NCBI GenBank assembly: GCA_030410095.1
Contig: JAUFRC010000001.1
Span: 136,501 to 200,500 of the forward strand
Direction of reading: 5' to 3'
Length of the DNA: 64,000 bases
Source of the DNA: Paracoccus cavernae
GTDB taxonomy: Bacteria > Pseudomonadota > Alphaproteobacteria > Rhodobacterales > Rhodobacteraceae
Position 1 is the stretch's first letter, and every line of letters begins with the position of its first letter. This document shows, one piece after another, positions 31,309-41,744 of the stretch. A program made the position numbers and the translations under genes. The notes beneath the pieces are model-generated. The model did no database searches. It saw only the letters and a program-made list of their open reading frames with translations, and was not told the origin of the DNA.

Positions 31309-31935
31309 GGCGCAACCCGATCCTTTGGCCGATCCCGCGGACCGCCATTTGGCGCGGCTGCCCTTGACCTCGACGCTTTTCTGGCCGCGCAGGTTCCGGC
31401 CCCCGCGCGTGCGCCGCTTTCGGCCTGCATGATCGAAACCCCGCTCGGCCGGATGGTCGCGCTTTTTGGCGCGCAGGGGCTCCATCTTCTGGAATTTGCC
31501 GACCGTCTGGCTTTGCCCGCATCCATGTCCCGTTTCGCGCGCGGCTATACCCTCGTTTCGGGGCGTCCGCCGCAGGCGGACCGGCTCGAGCGCGACCTCG
31601 CGGCCTATTTCGGCGGCAGTGACGCGGGCTTTTCGGTGCCGCTGGTTCTTGGCGGCAATCCCTTTGCCCGCACGGTCTGGCGCGCGTTGCAAACCATCCC
31701 TCCGGGCGAGACCCGCAGCTACGGCACGCTTGCGCGGATGATCGGGCGTCCCGAGGCTGTTCGTGCGGTTGCCGCCGCCAACGGCCGCAATGAAATCGCG
31801 ATTCTGATTCCCTGCCACCGCATCATTGCAGCCGACGGCAGCCTGACCGGATATGGTGGTGGTATCGCAAGAAAACGCGGTTTATTGGCATTGGAAGCCG
31901 GAATTGGCGGCGGGAAATCGGGCAGATCCTCTTGA
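31301..31935 (+). CDS. ogt: Methylated-DNA--protein-cysteine methyltransferase
   Basis: Removes methyl groups from O6-methylguanine by transferring them to its own Cys. The active site is [29 protein letters not shown] is the DNA-binding helix-turn-helix. From ATG 31429 (MIETPLGRM) the protein has 168 residues. The frame likely extends upstream to GTG 31301, with one break near 31370 in a C run, adding a roughly 42-residue N-terminus that overlaps the meaB stop. Either start is possible; I use the upstream one because the added sequence reads as coding. Confidence 0.8.
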
Positions 31936-32050
31936 CGCCCCAGCCACGAGACCGTATTCCCACGCAAATAGATTTCCGGGCGCTGCCTCGCGGCGCCTTT
32001 TGATATTGCGGGCTCCCGCCCGTCCAGATGCGAAACGAAGGAACACGAAC

Positions 32051-32326
32051 ATGTCGCGCGTTTGCGAACTGACCGGCAAGGGCCCGATGAGCGGGAACAA
32101 CGTTAGCCATGCCAACAACAAAACCCGCCGCCGCTTCTTGCCGAACCTGAACGAGGTCTCGCTGATCTCCGACAAACTCGGCCGCAGCTTCTCGCTGCGT
32201 ATCTCGGCAGCTGCGCTGCGCTCGGTCGACCACCGTGGTGGTTTCGACGCTTTCCTCGCGAAAGCCAAAGACGCCGAGCTGTCGGACCGCGCCCTGAAAA
32301 TCAAGCGCGAGCTGAGCAAAGCCTGA
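32051..32326 (+). CDS. rpmB: Large ribosomal subunit protein bL28
   Basis: 91 residues, intact. The N-terminus [16 protein letters not shown] with [10 protein letters not shown] is diagnostic for bL28 of alphaproteobacteria. The usual paired Cys zinc site is reduced to a single Cys at residue 5. Followed by a strong terminator. Confidence 0.96.
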   Translation: MSRVCELTGKGPMSGNNVSHANNKTRRRFLPNLNEVSLISDKLGRSFSLRISAAALRSVDHRGGFDAFLAKAKDAELSDRALKIKRELSKA

Positions 32327-32361
32327 TTGCTGCGGATCTTGGTCCAAAGCCGGATTTGACG

Positions 32362-32389
32362 AAAACCCCGCCCCTGTGGCGGGGTTTTT
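32362..32389 (+). terminator. Rho-independent terminator after rpmB
   Basis: AAAACCCCGCC (32362-32372), loop CCTGT, GGCGGGGTTTT, extended to five T: a canonical intrinsic terminator 36 bases after the rpmB stop. Confidence 0.85.
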
Positions 32390-32495
32390 GCATTCGCGGG
32401 GCTGTCGTTGCCGGCCACGGAGCCGGAACCGCTGCGGCGCGGCCTGCGACAAGAACGGGGATGCATCCGCCTGTGAGCGGCCCTAAACTGCGACC

Positions 32496-32840
32496 ATGAT
32501 GCCCGCGATGCGCCTTGTCCTGATTCTCGTTCTGGTCCTCACCGGCCAGACCTTGGCCGCCGCGCGCGGTCAGGCGCAGATTGCGGGCGAGATGGTGCTT
32601 TGCGCGGGCGAGTTCACCATGCGCGTCACCGTCGATGCCGAAGGCAATCCGGTCGAGCGCGTCACGATCTGCCCCGATATGGCGCCGAGCTTGATGCAGG
32701 CGGTGGCGCTTGGCGCTGATTTCACGCCTCCCGAGCGCGCGGCCCATGCCTTCCGGCCCCGCCCTTTGACGCTGTCCCATGCCGAGCCCGAGGCGATTCC
32801 CGCCCAGGCGCGCGATCCTCCGTTTCTGTCCGCGATCTGA
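32496..32840 (+). CDS. DUF2946-like exported protein upstream of a copper chaperone
   Basis: 114 residues. Signal peptide MRLVLILVLVLTGQTLA, then two Cys in the pattern VLCAGEF and ICPDMAPS separated by an A-x-G-N-P loop, then a Pro/His-rich tail (FTPPERAAHAFRPRPLTL). This is the layout of DUF2946-type proteins found beside PCu(A)C chaperones. The Rhodobacter CutF protein, which controls copper-gene expression, has a comparable size and position, but the Cys spacing here is different, so equivalence is only a possibility. Its stop lies 30 bases before the chaperone gene. Intact. Confidence 0.55.
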   Translation: MMPAMRLVLILVLVLTGQTLAAARGQAQIAGEMVLCAGEFTMRVTVDAEGNPVERVTICPDMAPSLMQAVALGADFTPPERAAHAFRPRPLTLSHAEPEAIPAQARDPPFLSAI

Positions 32841-32870
32841 TGCAACACCGGATATGAACGAGGAGAGATG

Positions 32871-33379
32871 ATGATGTTCAAACCCACCCTGACCGCTTTC
32901 GCCGTCATGATGCCCGCTTTCGCTTTCGCGCAGACCGCCAATGCACCGGTCTCGGTCACCGAGGCTTTCGCGCGTTCGAGCAACCCGAAATCCGGCGCGG
33001 CCTATATGGTTTTGACCAATGACGGCACCAGCGCCTGTACGCTTGCAGGGATCGCGACCGATCTGGCCGACAGGGCGGAGCTGCATACGATGCGCGACGA
33101 AAACGGCGTGATGAAGATGATGCCTGCCGATCCTTTGGTGCTCGAACCCGCGACCAGCCACAAGCTCGCGCGCGGTGGAGACCATGTCATGCTGATGGGC
33201 ATTCACGAGCCGCTGGTGCAGGGCCAGATGATCCCTTTGACCTTCGATTTCGGCGATTGCGGCACGCTGAATGCCGAAGTCATGGTCAATAACGAAACCG
33301 CCCCGGCGCGCATGGTGCGGGGCATGGTGCGGGTCACGGGGCTCCCGTCGCGCCCGCCTCGGAGCATTCGGGTCATTAA
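32871..33379 (+). CDS. Periplasmic copper chaperone PCu(A)C
   Basis: About 170 residues with a signal peptide (cleavage near AFAQ at residue 20). Copper ligands are visible in the family pattern: His and Met in ELHTMRDENGVMKMM and HVMLMGI. Such proteins deliver Cu(I) to the oxidase CuA/CuB centres. A frame break near 33307 hides the true C-terminus; in the restored frame it ends in a His-rich tail (HGAGHGAGHGAP ... EHSGH), an additional copper-binding tail, with a stop at 33377-33379. Without repair the frame runs to 33434. AGGAG at 32861 precedes the ATG cluster. Confidence 0.85.
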
Positions 33380-33430
33380 GCGCCGCCCTCCGGCGATTGT
33401 CGGGTTGGGGCAGGCAGGGACCGCGCGGGC

Positions 33431-34222
33431 TTAGGGGCCGGCGCGGTCCTTTTCATTCTGCGCGCGGGTCTTGGCGATCAGGGCAAGAACCTGCGGCCCC
33501 AGCCCTGTGCTATTGCCTGCTCGACCCCTTTGGCCGACAGATGCAGGCCGTCCTTTTGCAGATGCTCTGCGGCTCCGGCCCTGTTTTCGGCCCCGAGGCC
33601 GCCCAAACCGGCGCATAGAGATCGGGCAGAAGCAGGGTCTCGTGGCGCGCGGCGAGCCTGTGCCACATCGCGGCGATATCGTCGGGGCTGATGCCCTGCA
33701 TCGTCTTGGGCGGGGTGATCCCCACCAGAAGGACCGGCCGTCCGCCCGCTTTGGCCTGACGGATGATCACATCGAGGTTCTTTTCGATATCGGGCAGCGC
33801 CCAGCCCATCAGGAAATCATTGGCGCCCAGCTCGACCACGACCGCATCGGGGCGGTGGCGCAGCGCCCATTTGATGCGGATGCGCCCGCCATAGCTGGTA
33901 TCGCCGGTCAGCCCCGCATTGATCGCCTGCGCATCCGCACCTTGCGCATCGAGCCAGCGTTGAAGCTGCGCGACAAGGCCCTGATCGGGCGGAAGGCCGT
34001 AGCCCTCGGTCAGGCTGTCGCCGAAAACGAGAATGCGGATCGGCCGGTTCGCTTCATCCTTCGCGGAAGAAAGGGGACATGTCCGGTCCGCGCCTTTGGC
34101 GGGGCGGCGGGGGTGATGGTCAGGCCGCTTCCGTCTTGGGCATGGCCTGCCCCGCTCGAGACCAGCGGGGCAAGGACCAGCGCGACAAAAGCCGCGCCGG
34201 TTATCGTTGCAAGCCTTCTCAT
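33431..34222 (-). CDS. tesA: TesA-type arylesterase (SGNH hydrolase)
   Basis: About 265 residues, secreted: the N-terminus [19 protein letters not shown] is a signal peptide. The catalytic Ser sits in [11 protein letters not shown], the oxyanion Asn in [10 protein letters not shown], and the Asp-x-x-His pair in [10 protein letters not shown]. Such periplasmic esterases hydrolyse thioester and short ester substrates. Frame breaks near 34035, 33600 and 33490. The start overlaps the copA stop (ATGA), so it is translated with the copper ATPase, an unusual pairing. Confidence 0.85.
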
Positions 34223-36721
34223 CCGGCGCGCTTCAGGCGCAGCGCATTGGCGACCACGAAGACCGAGGACAGCGCCATCGCACCTGCCGCAAGCATCGGC
34301 GAGAGCTGCGGGCCGCCGAAGGGCACCAGAACGCCCATCGCGACGGGAATCAGCGCGACGTTGTATCCGAAGGCCCAGAACAGGTTCTGCCGGATATTGC
34401 TCATGACCGAACGGCTCAGCCGCAGGGCGCGCACGACCCCCATCGGATCGCCGCCGACCAGAACGACCTCGGCCGATTCGATGGCGACATCGGTGCCTGT
34501 GCCGATCGCGATGCCGGTTTCGGCCGCGGCGAGAGCAGGGCGTCGTTGATCCCGTCACCGACAAAGACGGTGCCCGTGCCGAAATCGCGGATCGCCTTCA
34601 GCTTGCCTTCGGGCAGGACGCCTCCCATGACGCGGTCGATGCCGAGCTGGCGCCCGACCGCTTCCGCCGTGGCTTGCGTATCGCCCGAGATCATCGCGGT
34701 TTCGACCCCGAGCTCGTGGAGCGCGGCAATCGTGGCGACCGCCTCGGGGCGGACCGGATCGGCAAGCGCCATGACCGCGACATGGGCGCCGTCGACCACG
34801 AGATGCGTCGGCGTCGCGGCCTTGGTGGCGAAATCCTGCGCTTTGGCGAGCAAGGCGGGATCGGGCGCGATCCCCGCCTGTTCCAGCGCGGCGGGGTTGC
34901 CGATCAGGATCTCGTGGCCGTCGACCTTGGCGCTCAGACCGCGTCCGGTCGAGGTCTGAACCCCGGAGGGCTCGGGCAGGGTGATGCCTTCCTCTTTGGC
35001 CGCACGCACGATCGCAGCCGCCAGAGGATGCTCGGAGCGGCTCTCGGCCGAAGCGGCAAGGCGCAGGGCCTCGGCGCGCGGAACGCTGCTTTGCGCCGAG
35101 ATCTCGATCCCGACCAAAGCGGGGCGGCCCTGCGTCAGCGTGCCGGTTTTGTCGAAACCCACGATGCGCGCATCCGACAGGCGCTGCAGCGCATCGCCGC
35201 GCCGGAAGAGGACGCCCAGTTCCGCACCGCGGCCCGTGCCGACCATGATCGAGACAGGAACCGCAAGTCCCATCGCACAGGGGCAGGCGATGATCAGGAC
35301 CGAGATCGCGGCCACGAGGGCCGGTGCCAGCGCGGGGGCGGGCGCAAAGACCATCCAGAGCGCGAAGGTCAAAGCGCGAGGCCGATCACCACCGGCACGA
35401 AGATCGCGGTAATTTTGTCGACCATGGCCTGAACCGGAAGTTTCGCGGCCTGCGCATCCTCGACCATGCGGATGATACGGGCGAGCGCGGTATCGCCGCC
35501 GGTCGCAGTGACGCGGAAACTCAGTGCCGATGTGCCGTTGACCGTGCCGCCGGTGACGCGCGCGCCTGCCGCCTTCTCGACGGGGACGGGCTCTCCGGTC
35601 AGCATCGATTCGTCGATGAGGCCACGCCCTTCGGTGACGATTCCATCGACGGCCACCCGCTCGCCGGGGGCGAGACGGACGATATCGCCGGGTTTGAGAT
35701 CAGCGACCGGCATGGTCACGACCTGACCGTCACGCTCGACGCTGGCGGTATCGGGCGCGAGCTCGACCAGTTTGCGGATCGCGTCCGAGGCCTGCCCCTT
35801 GGCGCGCGCCTCGAGCCAGCGGCCGAGCAGGATCAGCGTCACGATGACGGCGGCTGCCTCGAAATAGACGTAGCGCGATTGCTCGGGCAAAAGCGCGGGC
35901 AGGAAAGTCGCGATGGTCGAGTAAAGCATCGCCGCTCCCGAACCCAGCGCCACGAGGCTGTTCATCTCTGGCGCGCCGCGCAGCAGGGCAGGAATGCCGA
36001 GCTTGAAGAAGACGCGGCCCGGCCAGACAAGCACCGCCAGCGTCAGCACGAACTGCATCAGCCAGATGTTTTGCGTGCCGAACGTGACATGCAGCCAGTG
36101 GTGGAAGGCGGGCAGCAGATGGCCGCCCATCTCGGTCACGAAGACCGGCAGGGTCAGGATCAGCGCAATCAGAAAGTTGCGTTTGATCTTTTGCGCATCA
36201 TCGTCGTGATTGTGGCTATGGGCGGCGATGCGCGTCGGATCCTCGCGGCGCAGGGTGCTGGCATAGCCTTTGGCGGTGACGATATCGGCCAGATGCTGCG
36301 GCAGTACCGACGGATCGTGATTGACCGTCGCGACGCCGGTCGCGAGGTTGACAACCGCCTCGGTGACGCCGGGAACGGCCCTGAGCGCCTTTTCGACGCG
36401 GCCGACACAGGAGGCACAAGTCATGCCGGTGACATCAAGGCGCGATTCGCGCGGCGCGGCAGGATAGCCGAGCTTGCCGAGCGTCGCGGTGACATCGGCC
36501 AGCGCTGCGGGATCGTCGAGGCGCATGGTCGCGCGGCCCGTCGCCAGATTGACGCGGGGATCGCTGATGCCGGGAAGGGCCTTCAGCGCTTTCTCGACGC
36601 GGCCGACGCAAGAGGCGCAGCTCATGCCGGTCACGTTCAGCTCGACCTCGGGGCCGGCTGTTGCATCCGGTCCGTCATGGCCGTGTGCGGTATGGGCGGG
36701 AGTTTTAGGAAGCGTATCCAT
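34219..36721 (-). CDS. copA: Copper-exporting P1B-type ATPase
   Basis: About 835 residues, inner membrane. Two N-terminal heavy-metal-associated domains each have a GMxCxxC site (Cys 35/38 and Cys 102/105), after a short His-rich leader. The membrane CPC motif ([14 protein letters not shown]), the phosphorylation site DKTGTLT, the TGEP actuator motif and GDGIND identify a Cu(I)-type pump. Frame breaks near 35368 and 34540. The His-rich linker after the second HMA ([10 protein letters not shown]) may help metal entry. tesA is coupled downstream. No copper regulator of the MerR family is found upstream within the window. Confidence 0.93.
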
Positions 36722-37203
36722 ATCTTTTTCCTGTTCCGAAAGCTGGGTTCAGCGGTTCAGACAGGAAAGCCGGCGGCGCTTGCGGGCGTCGGGGCAAGGC
36801 ACGCGGCCTTTGTTCCTTGAGCAGGGTTTGCAACCGGCTCGAGCCCGGATGGGGCACATTCTCGGTGGGCATCAAGGGGTCGAGGGCAAGGCTCAGGCGG
36901 GCCAGACGCGGACGGGCCGCAATATGGCAACGGCAGCTTCGCCCGCCACGGCCACGGCACAAATGGCCCGGACGCGCCAAGGCACGACGCCGGTGCGCTG
37001 GGCAGTGGCGCGCCTGTCCCTCGCAGGACGGCTGAAGCGGGCATTCGGTTCTGGTCATGGTCATTCCACCTGATGCCTTAAAGCTAGTGACACCGGCGCA
37101 ACGTTTCAACCATCCAGGGGCTCCGTCACGTTGCTTTGAGTTGAAACAGGCAAAACTTGCCTATAGGCGAAAGGAAAGACCACAAGAGATTGCAGGACAA
37201 GAC
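36722..37203. other. 482-base region upstream of copA with no recognised gene
   Basis: On the minus strand a frame open from about 37060 into the copA start encodes a Cys- and Arg-rich product (TECPLQPSCEGQARHC). No known family, and the Arg/Pro-rich composition suggests non-coding DNA or a leader peptide. TTGAAA on the minus strand at about 37115 followed by an imperfect inverted repeat centred on CCGG near 37100 could be the promoter/operator for copper induction. The plus strand near 37150 carries the ribosome site region of the L,D-transpeptidase. Confidence 0.3.
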
Positions 37204-37790
37204 ATGAACCGTCGCCAGATTTTGATGCTCTCCGCTTCGCTGATCGCCGCGCCGTCGCTGGTTTTGCCCAGCAAGGCCTGCCCGCCGCGCCGCGCGCCAA
37301 TGCCGCGCCGACGCCTGCGCGTGATCCCTATGCTCCGGTGGAAGTCGCGATCCGTCCCGATTTCGAGGTCGGCAGCATTGTCGTCGTCTCCAAGGATTAC
37401 TTCCTCTACCACGTCATCGCACCGGGCCGCGCGGTCCGCTACGGCGTCGCCGTCGGCAAGGCCGAACTGGTCTGGCGCGGCAAGGCGACCATCGGGCGCA
37501 AGACCGAATGGCCGAGCTGGACGCCCACGCAGGCGATGATCAAGCGCAACCCCGGCCAATATGCCAAATGGTCGGACGGCATGCCCGGCGGCCCGCAGAA
37601 CCCGCTCGGGGCGCGTGCGCTTTACCTCTATGACGCGCGCGGCAACGATACCGCGATCCGCATCCACGGCACGACCGAGCCGAATTCGATCGGGCGTTCG
37701 GTGTCTAACGGCTGCATCCGCATGCGCAACGAGGCGGTGATGGATCTGTTCGAGCAGGTCCCGCTGGGAACGCCGGTCTACGTTTACTGA
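37204..37790 (+). CDS. L,D-transpeptidase (YkuD/ErfK domain)
   Basis: About 195 residues with a signal peptide (MNRRQILMLSASLIAAPSLVL; twin-Arg, so Tat is possible). The YkuD active site is HGTTEPNSIG and SNGCIRM, with the catalytic Cys and His. Enzymes of this class make 3-3 peptidoglycan crosslinks or attach proteins to peptidoglycan. One frame break near 37290 inside the linker. The gene stands alone, before mnmH. Confidence 0.85.
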
Positions 37791-37811
37791 TTCCGGAACG
37801 GCCCGGCCGCT

Positions 37812-38869
37812 ATGGCTTTGAAACTCGATCAGGTTCTGGACCCCGCTCTGGCGGGGTTCGACACGATTATCGACGTCCGCTCGCCCTCGGAATTCGCCGA
37901 GGACCATCTACCGGGCGCGATCAACCTGCCCGTGCTCGATGACGAGCAGCGCGCGCAGGTCGGAACCATTTACAAGCAAATCTCGCCTTTCGATGCCCGC
38001 AAACTGGGCGGCGCGCTGGTTGCGGCCAATGCGGCGCGCCATATTTCGGGCGCTCTGGCCGACAAGCCGGGCGGCTGGAAGCCGTTGGTTTACTGCTGGC
38101 GCGGCGGGCAGCGCTCGGGCTCTTTCGCGATGATCCTCAGCCAGATCGGCTGGCGCGCGGAAAAGATCGAGGGCGGTTACAAAAGCTGGCGCGCGCAGGT
38201 CGTGCGGCGTGTGGCCGAACTGCCGGTGCTCTCGCCCGTGGTGGTCATCGACGGCAATACCGGCAGCGCCAAGACGGAGATCCTCCAGCGCCTCGCTTTG
38301 CGTGGCCATCAGGTCATCGACCTCGAAGGTCTGGCGCATCATCGCGGCAGCCTGTTCGGCGGTCTTGCGGGCGGGCAGCCCTCGCAGAAGATGTTCGAGG
38401 GCGTCTGGCGGCAGCGCTCGAAAGCCTCGATCCGGCGCGGCCGGTGCTGATGGAGGCCGAAAGCTCGCGTGTGGGCGATCTTTCGGTGCCGCGCTCGGTC
38501 TGGAAGGCGCTGATCACGGCGCCGCGTCTGCATCTCGACGTGCCGGTCGACGAGCGTGCGCGTTACATCGCGCGGGGCTACGGCGATATCGCCGCCGATC
38601 CCGCGCAACTGGCTGCGATCATCGAGAGGTTGAGGCCGCTCCATCCTGCCGCGCGGATCGGCGATTGGTTCGAAAGGATCGATGCGCAGGATTGGGAGAG
38701 CCTCGCTTTGGGGCTGATGCGCGACCATTACGATCCGCGCTACAACAGCCACCGCGCGCGCCATGACGAGGGCAGGGGCGCGACGGTCGCGCTCGGGGGC
38801 CTCGGCGATCTCGATGCGGCGACGGATGCGGTCGAGGCGGCTTTGGCCGCGATGGCTCGGCGGTCCTGA
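37812..38869 (+). CDS. mnmH: tRNA 2-selenouridine synthase
   Basis: About 353 residues. An N-terminal rhodanese domain (DVRSPSEFAEDHLPGAIN) carries the catalytic Cys in YCWRGGQRSGS; a P-loop domain follows (VIDGNTGSAKTEIL). The enzyme replaces sulfur by selenium at the wobble uridine of some tRNAs, via a geranylated intermediate. One frame break near 38405. Its presence implies selenophosphate supply; selD is not in the window. Confidence 0.88.
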
Positions 38870-38899
38870 GCTAAGGGGCGACCGGAACGGCGAAGCCGT

Positions 38900-39702
38900 C
38901 TAAAGCCCGTCGCGCAGGAAACGGCGCAGGATTTTCTCCAGTTTCGCGGCACCGATCGGGGCCATGGCTTTGGTGTGGTCGTGGCTGATCGCCTCGTCGC
39001 TCAGCCCCGCGCCCATATTGGTCACGACGGAAATGGCGGCGCAGCGCAGCCCGAGAAAGCGGCCCAGAATGATTTCGGGTACGGTCGACATGCCGACCGC
39101 ATCCGCGCCGAGAACGCGCGCGGCGCGGATTTCGGCGGGCGTCTCGAAGGAAGGCCCCGAGAACCAGCAATAGACTCCTTCGGGCAGATCCACGCCCTCG
39201 GCCCTGGCTGATGCGGCAAGACCCGCGCGGATTTCAGGGTCATGGGCCGTGGTCATCGGCACGAAACGCGCCTCGGTCGTTTCGCCGATCAACGGGTTGG
39301 TGCCGGCGAAGGCGATATGGTCGGACAGCAGCATGACCGAGCCGGGCTGCATGTCGTCGCGCAGTGATCCCGCCGCATTGGTCAGCAGCAGTTTGGTGCA
39401 GCCAAGTGCCTTCAGCACCTCGAGCGGCAGACGCATCGCATCGGCGCGTCCGCTTTCATAGTAATGCGCGCGGCCGGCGAAAACCGCGACGCGGCGGCCC
39501 TCAAGCGTGCCGATCACGAGCTGCGGCACATGGCCCGAGACGCCCGCATGGGGAAGCCCGCCAGTGCCGAATAGGGGATCGCCACGCCCTCGACCGCCTG
39601 CGCGAGATGGCCGAGACCCGAACCAAGCACCAACCCGTATTCGGGCGGCTCGTCGCCCGCTCGGTCGCGGATCAGGCGGGCAAGCTCAACGCTCTTTGAC
39701 AT
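38900..39702 (-). CDS. Purine nucleoside phosphorylase
   Basis: About 267 residues, the hexamer/trimer PNP-I fold. VLGSGLG is the phosphate-binding loop; AGRAHYYES, LTNAAGSL and FETPAEIRAARVLGADAVGMS are further family blocks. It splits purine nucleosides by phosphorolysis to base and ribose 1-phosphate. One frame break near 39565. Last gene of the transport operon at 44428-38900, overlapping the permease gene by 17 bases; the context indicates salvage of imported nucleosides. Confidence 0.88.
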
Positions 39703-40647
39703 AGGGCTCTCCTCCGGCGCGGGGCGGAATGGCGCGGCCGACAAAGCCCGCAAGGATGATCACGGTCAGGATATAGGGCAGCGCGTTCATGAACATCGAA
39801 GGCACGGTGACCGGCCCCAGCACGAGATCGGGGAAGCGGTTGGCGACGGCCTCCATCAGGCCGAACAGGAAGGTTGCGAACAAAGCGTACCACGGCCGCC
39901 ATTTCGCGAAAATCAGAGCGGCGAGCGCGATGTAGCCGCGACCGGCGGTCATCTCGCGCACGAAACCGGCCGAAAGCGCGGTCGAGAGATAGGCACCGGC
40001 AAGCCCGCAGAGAATGCCGCAGATGATCACCGCGCCATAGCGCATCCGCGTGACCGAAACGCCGGCGGTATCGACGGATGCGGGGTTCTCGCCCACCGCG
40101 CGCAGGCGCAGGCCGAAGCGCGTGCGGTAAAGCAGCCAAGCGGTCGCGGGGACGCAGAGAAAGGCGATATAGACAAGGATCGTATGGCCCGAGATCAGGT
40201 CGGCATAGATGCGCCCCACCACCGGCACATCGCGCAGCCGGTCGGCGAAGGGCAGGGTGATCTCGCGAAACCGCGCCGCGCCTTCGAGCGAGGGTGCGTC
40301 CGCCGAGCCCGAAGATCCTTTGCCCCAAGAGCACCGTCAGCCCCGAGGCGAGGAAGTTGATCGCCACCCCCGAAATCAGCTGGTTGCCGCGGAATGTGAT
40401 CGAGGCCGCGCCGTGGATCAGCGCCATGGCAAGCGCGCCCGAAACCCCGCGACCAGCCCCAGCCAAGCGCTGCCGGTGGCATAAGCGACCGAGGCGGAGA
40501 CGAAGGCCGCCATCAGCATCTTGCCTTCCAGTCCGATGTCGAAGACCCCGCGCGCTCCGAATAAAGCCCCGCAAGGCAGGCGAAAAGCAGAGGCGTCATC
40601 AGGCGGATGGCGCTGTCGAGGATCTGAAGAAGCGTGTTGAAATCCAT
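39686..40647 (-). CDS. Nucleoside ABC transporter permease (second subunit)
   Basis: About 320 residues, with the BPD transport-2 type membrane fold (helices MTPLLFACLAGLYSE, TVLLGQRIFGLGG, YGAVIICGILCGLAGAYLS). The motif VGENPASVDTAGVSVTRMR is the EAA-like loop that contacts the ATPase. Frame breaks near 40555, 40450 and 40290. Starts at ATG 40647, overlapping the stop of the other permease. Confidence 0.85.
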
Positions 40648-41744
40648 CACTCGGCCTTCCCTTTGCGGCCGGCCGCGAACAGCCGTTCGAGCGGTATGCG
40701 CACCATATTGTCCAAAGCGCCGGTGAACAGGATCACGAGGGCCTGAATGACGGTGATCAGCTCGCGCGGGATCGAGGTCCACAGCGCCAGCTCGCCGCCG
40801 CCCTGATAAAGAAAACCGAACAAAAGCGCGGCCAGCAGGACGCCGAACGGGTGGTTGCGGCCCATCAGCGCCACGGCGATGCCGATGAAGCCGGCCCCTT
40901 CGACCGAGTTCATGACCAGACGTTCCGCCTCGCCCATGACGTTGTTGGTGGCCATCAGACCGGCCAGACCGCCCGAGATCAGCATGGCGACAATGGTGAT
41001 GCGCACCGGCGAGATACCGGCGTAAAGCGCGGCAGGCTCGGATTTTCCGAAGGCGCGGATCTCGTAGCCGAGCCGCGTACGCCAGATCAGGAACCAGACC
41101 GCCACACAGGCGGCAAGCGCGATGATCAGCGTGACGTTGGCGGGGGTATGCTCGCCCCAATCAAGTCCGAGACCGGCGAGGATTTCGCTGATCGAAGGCA
41201 GATGCACGCTTTCGGGAAAACGCGGCGTGGCGGGGTCCATGCTGCCCAAGGGACGCAGCTTGTTCACCAGCAGGTAGTTCAAAAGCGCGGCGGCGATGAA
41301 GTTGAACATGATCGTCGTGATCACGATATGGCTGCCGCGTTTGGCCTGAAGCCATGCGGGGATCAGCGCCCAGAGCGCGCCGAAAGCCGCCCCTGCCAGC
41401 GCCGCACCGACCAGCGCCAGCGACCAATGCGGCCAAGGCAGATAGAGGCAGGCCAAAGCCACGCCCAGACCGCCAAGCGTCGCCTGGCCCTCGCCCCCGA
41501 TATTGAACAGCCCCGCGTGATAGGCGACCGCGACCGCAAGGCCGGTGAAAATGAAATTCGTCGCGTAATACAACGTAAACCCCCAGCCGTAGCTGGAGCC
41601 GAGCGCGCCCGTCACCATGACCTTGAGCGCCTCCCACGGGTTTTCCCCGATCGCGAGGATGACCAGCCCCGAGATGATGAAGGCAAGCAAAAGAGACAAA
41701 AGCGGAGTCAGGACGACATCCGCCCATTTCGGCATTTTCTCCAT
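40647..41744 (-). CDS. Nucleoside ABC transporter permease (first subunit)
   Basis: 365 residues, intact, at least eight hydrophobic helices (LTPLLSLLLAFIISGLVILAIG onward). AFGKSEPAALYAGISPVRITIV is the conserved cytoplasmic loop of permeases that pair with the BMP-family binding protein. Its ATG overlaps the ATPase stop (ATGA at 41742-41746), and its stop overlaps the next permease start. Confidence 0.88.
   Translation of the reverse strand: MEKMPKWADVVLTPLLSLLLAFIISGLVILAIGENPWEALKVMVTGALGSSYGWGFTLYYATNFIFTGLAVAVAYHAGLFNIGGEGQATLGGLGVALACLYLPWPHWSLALVGAALAGAAFGALWALIPAWLQAKRGSHIVITTIMFNFIAAALLNYLLVNKLRPLGSMDPATPRFPESVHLPSISEILAGLGLDWGEHTPANVTLIIALAACVAVWFLIWRTRLGYEIRAFGKSEPAALYAGISPVRITIVAMLISGGLAGLMATNNVMGEAERLVMNSVEGAGFIGIAVALMGRNHPFGVLLAALLFGFLYQGGGELALWTSIPRELITVIQALVILFTGALDNMVRIPLERLFAAGRKGKAE

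Noticed and set aside
36722..37203. A MerR/CueR regulator gene upstream of copA
   Set aside because: The frames there show no MerR helix-turn-helix in any phase, even when single-base breaks are allowed for.
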